The notes below the pieces were generated by a model, which was given only the letters and a program-made list of their open reading frames with translations, ran no database searches and was not told the origin of the DNA. Shown here in pieces: positions 63,217-64,000 of a stretch of DNA of 64,000 nucleotides; the first letter of the stretch is position 1; the number at the start of each line of letters is the position of its first letter. Where the stretch lies: assembly GCF_003991565.1 (NCBI RefSeq), contig NZ_CP032819.1, positions 2,108,001 to 2,172,000 on the forward strand. Direction: 5' to 3'. Source of the stretch: Butyricimonas faecalis (lineage in GTDB: Bacteria; Bacteroidota; Bacteroidia; Bacteroidales; Marinifilaceae). The translations under genes and the position numbers were made by a program.

Positions 63217-64000
63217 GCCATTCCCCCCATTGTCGGCATATGCCCCTTGATTCGACTTTCAAAAGCTGATATGTCATGCTCCAATTTAGTACTTGTCACC
63301 TTTGCGTAAATTTGTGTTGTGGCGATGTCCGTATGTCCCAGTATCTTGCTTACACTCTCTATCGGCATACCGTAGTTTAAAGCCAAAACTGCGAACGAAT
63401 GCCGGCTTACATGAAATGAAATTCGCTTCTTGATGCCACACATTTTTGCCACTTTCTTTATACGCTTGTTTACCATGTCAAGTGAGCCAATATTAAACAA
63501 GTGCATATCTTTTCTCAATGGCTTGTAACGTTCAATTATCTGTATGGCTGCATCTATCAGTTTAATTTTGAATGGTACGCCTGTCTTTTGACGCTGAGAA
63601 ACTATCCATGGAGACCCACTTATAATGGCAACATTGTCCTCTGTAAGATTCTTGATGTCAACGAAAGAGATACCTGTCCAACAACCAAACATAAACAAGT
63701 CTCTCGCAAAAGCAAAGTTGGGATTTTCCAACTCTATTCCTGCAAATATGTCCAATTCTTCCTCTGTCAAGAACTCACGCTCCTTGTGGTCTGGGTCAAC
63801 GTGGTACATGGCAAACGGATTTCTCTGTATCTTGCCGTTGTAGTGTGCTGCCGTGACGATATGCTTCAATGGTATGGAGTATATCCAAATAGTAGATTGC
63901 GTGAGTCCAATGACATTCTTCAAATACAGACAAAAATCACGGATGAACTCCTCGGTAAGCTCATTCATGGACATATCGCTGCGCTTGTACTGAAATTTGA
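63213..64000 (-). CDS. Tyrosine-type site-specific integrase, N-terminus outside window
   Basis: The frame is open to the right edge (FQYKRSDMSMNELTEEFIRDF), so the first ATG at 63974 is internal. The core-binding domain (FIRDFCLYLKNVIGLTQSTIWIYSIPLKHIV) is followed by the catalytic domain with REFLTEEELDIF, MFGCWTGISFVDIKNL (the box I arginine position is not TGLR, as in many Bacteroides integrases), HVSRHSFA (His-x-x-Arg) and LGHTDIATTQIYAKV with the nucleophile tyrosine. It overlaps the next gene by 4 bases. Confidence 0.93.
   Translation of the reverse strand, partial: KFQYKRSDMSMNELTEEFIRDFCLYLKNVIGLTQSTIWIYSIPLKHIVTAAHYNGKIQRNPFAMYHVDPDHKEREFLTEEELDIFAGIELENPNFAFARDLFMFGCWTGISFVDIKNLTEDNVAIISGSPWIVSQRQKTGVPFKIKLIDAAIQIIERYKPLRKDMHLFNIGSLDMVNKRIKKVAKMCGIKKRISFHVSRHSFAVLALNYGMPIESVSKILGHTDIATTQIYAKVTSTKLEHDISAFESRIKGHMPTMGGMA

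Larger units (their letters stand above)
60033..64000. mobile_element. Part of an integrative element with tyrosine integrase
   Basis: The stretch from the truncated tlpA to the right edge carries an integrase, a small gene overlapping it, nested inverted repeats, long segments without clear genes and one cargo lipoprotein. This differs from the tightly packed operons to the left. The left boundary near 60033 is inferred from the truncation of tlpA; I could not identify attachment sites, and the right end lies outside the window. Confidence 0.6.

Noticed and set aside
1..64000. CRISPR array or restriction/defence island
   Set aside because: No regularly spaced direct repeats and no Cas, nuclease-methylase or toxin-antitoxin genes were seen on either strand.

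Overview
The window looks like chromosomal DNA from a gut Bacteroidales bacterium, most likely of the Odoribacteraceae type (Butyricimonas/Odoribacter-like). This is an inference from gene content: several SusC/SusD outer-membrane import pairs, each with a FecR anti-sigma factor and an ECF sigma factor, many TlpA-type thioredoxins with N-terminal DUF4369-like regions, Bacteroidetes families (DUF3332, DUF4494, GSCFA, FISUMP), and the Bacteroidetes promoter signature (-7 box TAnnTTTG, once with a clear -33 TTTG 19 bases upstream). No 16S gene or other species marker is present.

Layout. 1-5.6 kb: housekeeping genes (partial methyltransferase, recG, a DUF3332 lipoprotein, aspA, DUF4494). 5.9-14.1 kb: import locus 1 (sigma, FecR, SusC, SusD, a fasciclin-domain lipoprotein and another lipoprotein). 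14.1 kb: an RRM RNA-binding protein. 14.9-25.0 kb: import locus 2 (sigma, FecR, SusC, SusD, a lipoprotein, a thioredoxin-like protein that lost its CXXC, and a thioredoxin split by a frameshift). 25.1-28.9 kb: a GH29 fucosidase and a GH3 glycosidase. 29-41.5 kb: housekeeping (clpP-clpX, tcdA, a TatD hydrolase, a CyuA-like desulfidase, SPOR and GSCFA proteins, mntP, tmRNA, MmcQ/YjbR protein, catalase, PAS protein, tRNA-Asn, tRNA-Val, GNAT, aldehyde dehydrogenase). 41.7-54.2 kb: import locus 3 (sigma, FecR, SusC, SusD, lipoprotein, FISUMP lipoprotein, three TlpA-type proteins). 54.7-60.0 kb: import locus 4, a paralogue of locus 3 with SusD, lipoprotein, TlpA and thioredoxin but no SusC, FecR or sigma; its first gene is an N-terminally truncated TlpA. 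60.0-64.0 kb: part of an integrative element (tyrosine integrase running off the right edge, a small overlapping partner gene, nested inverted repeats, one cargo lipoprotein).

How it works together. Loci 1-3 each have the parts of a cell-surface signalling importer: SusC carries an N-terminal STN domain that can signal to FecR, which controls the sigma factor, while SusD captures the ligand. Loci 2-4 add eight thioredoxin-fold genes, seven with a WCxxC motif, and a family of surface lipoproteins that sits directly after SusD. The simplest reading, which is inference, is an import system whose cargo needs thiol-disulfide chemistry in the envelope, such as disulfide-bonded peptides or thiol-bound metals. 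This repeated SusCD-lipoprotein-thioredoxin arrangement is the most interesting feature. Other notable points are the thioredoxin frameshift exactly at an A AAA AAG slippery heptamer, hairpins at all three fecR-susC junctions, and the locus 4/integrative element junction.
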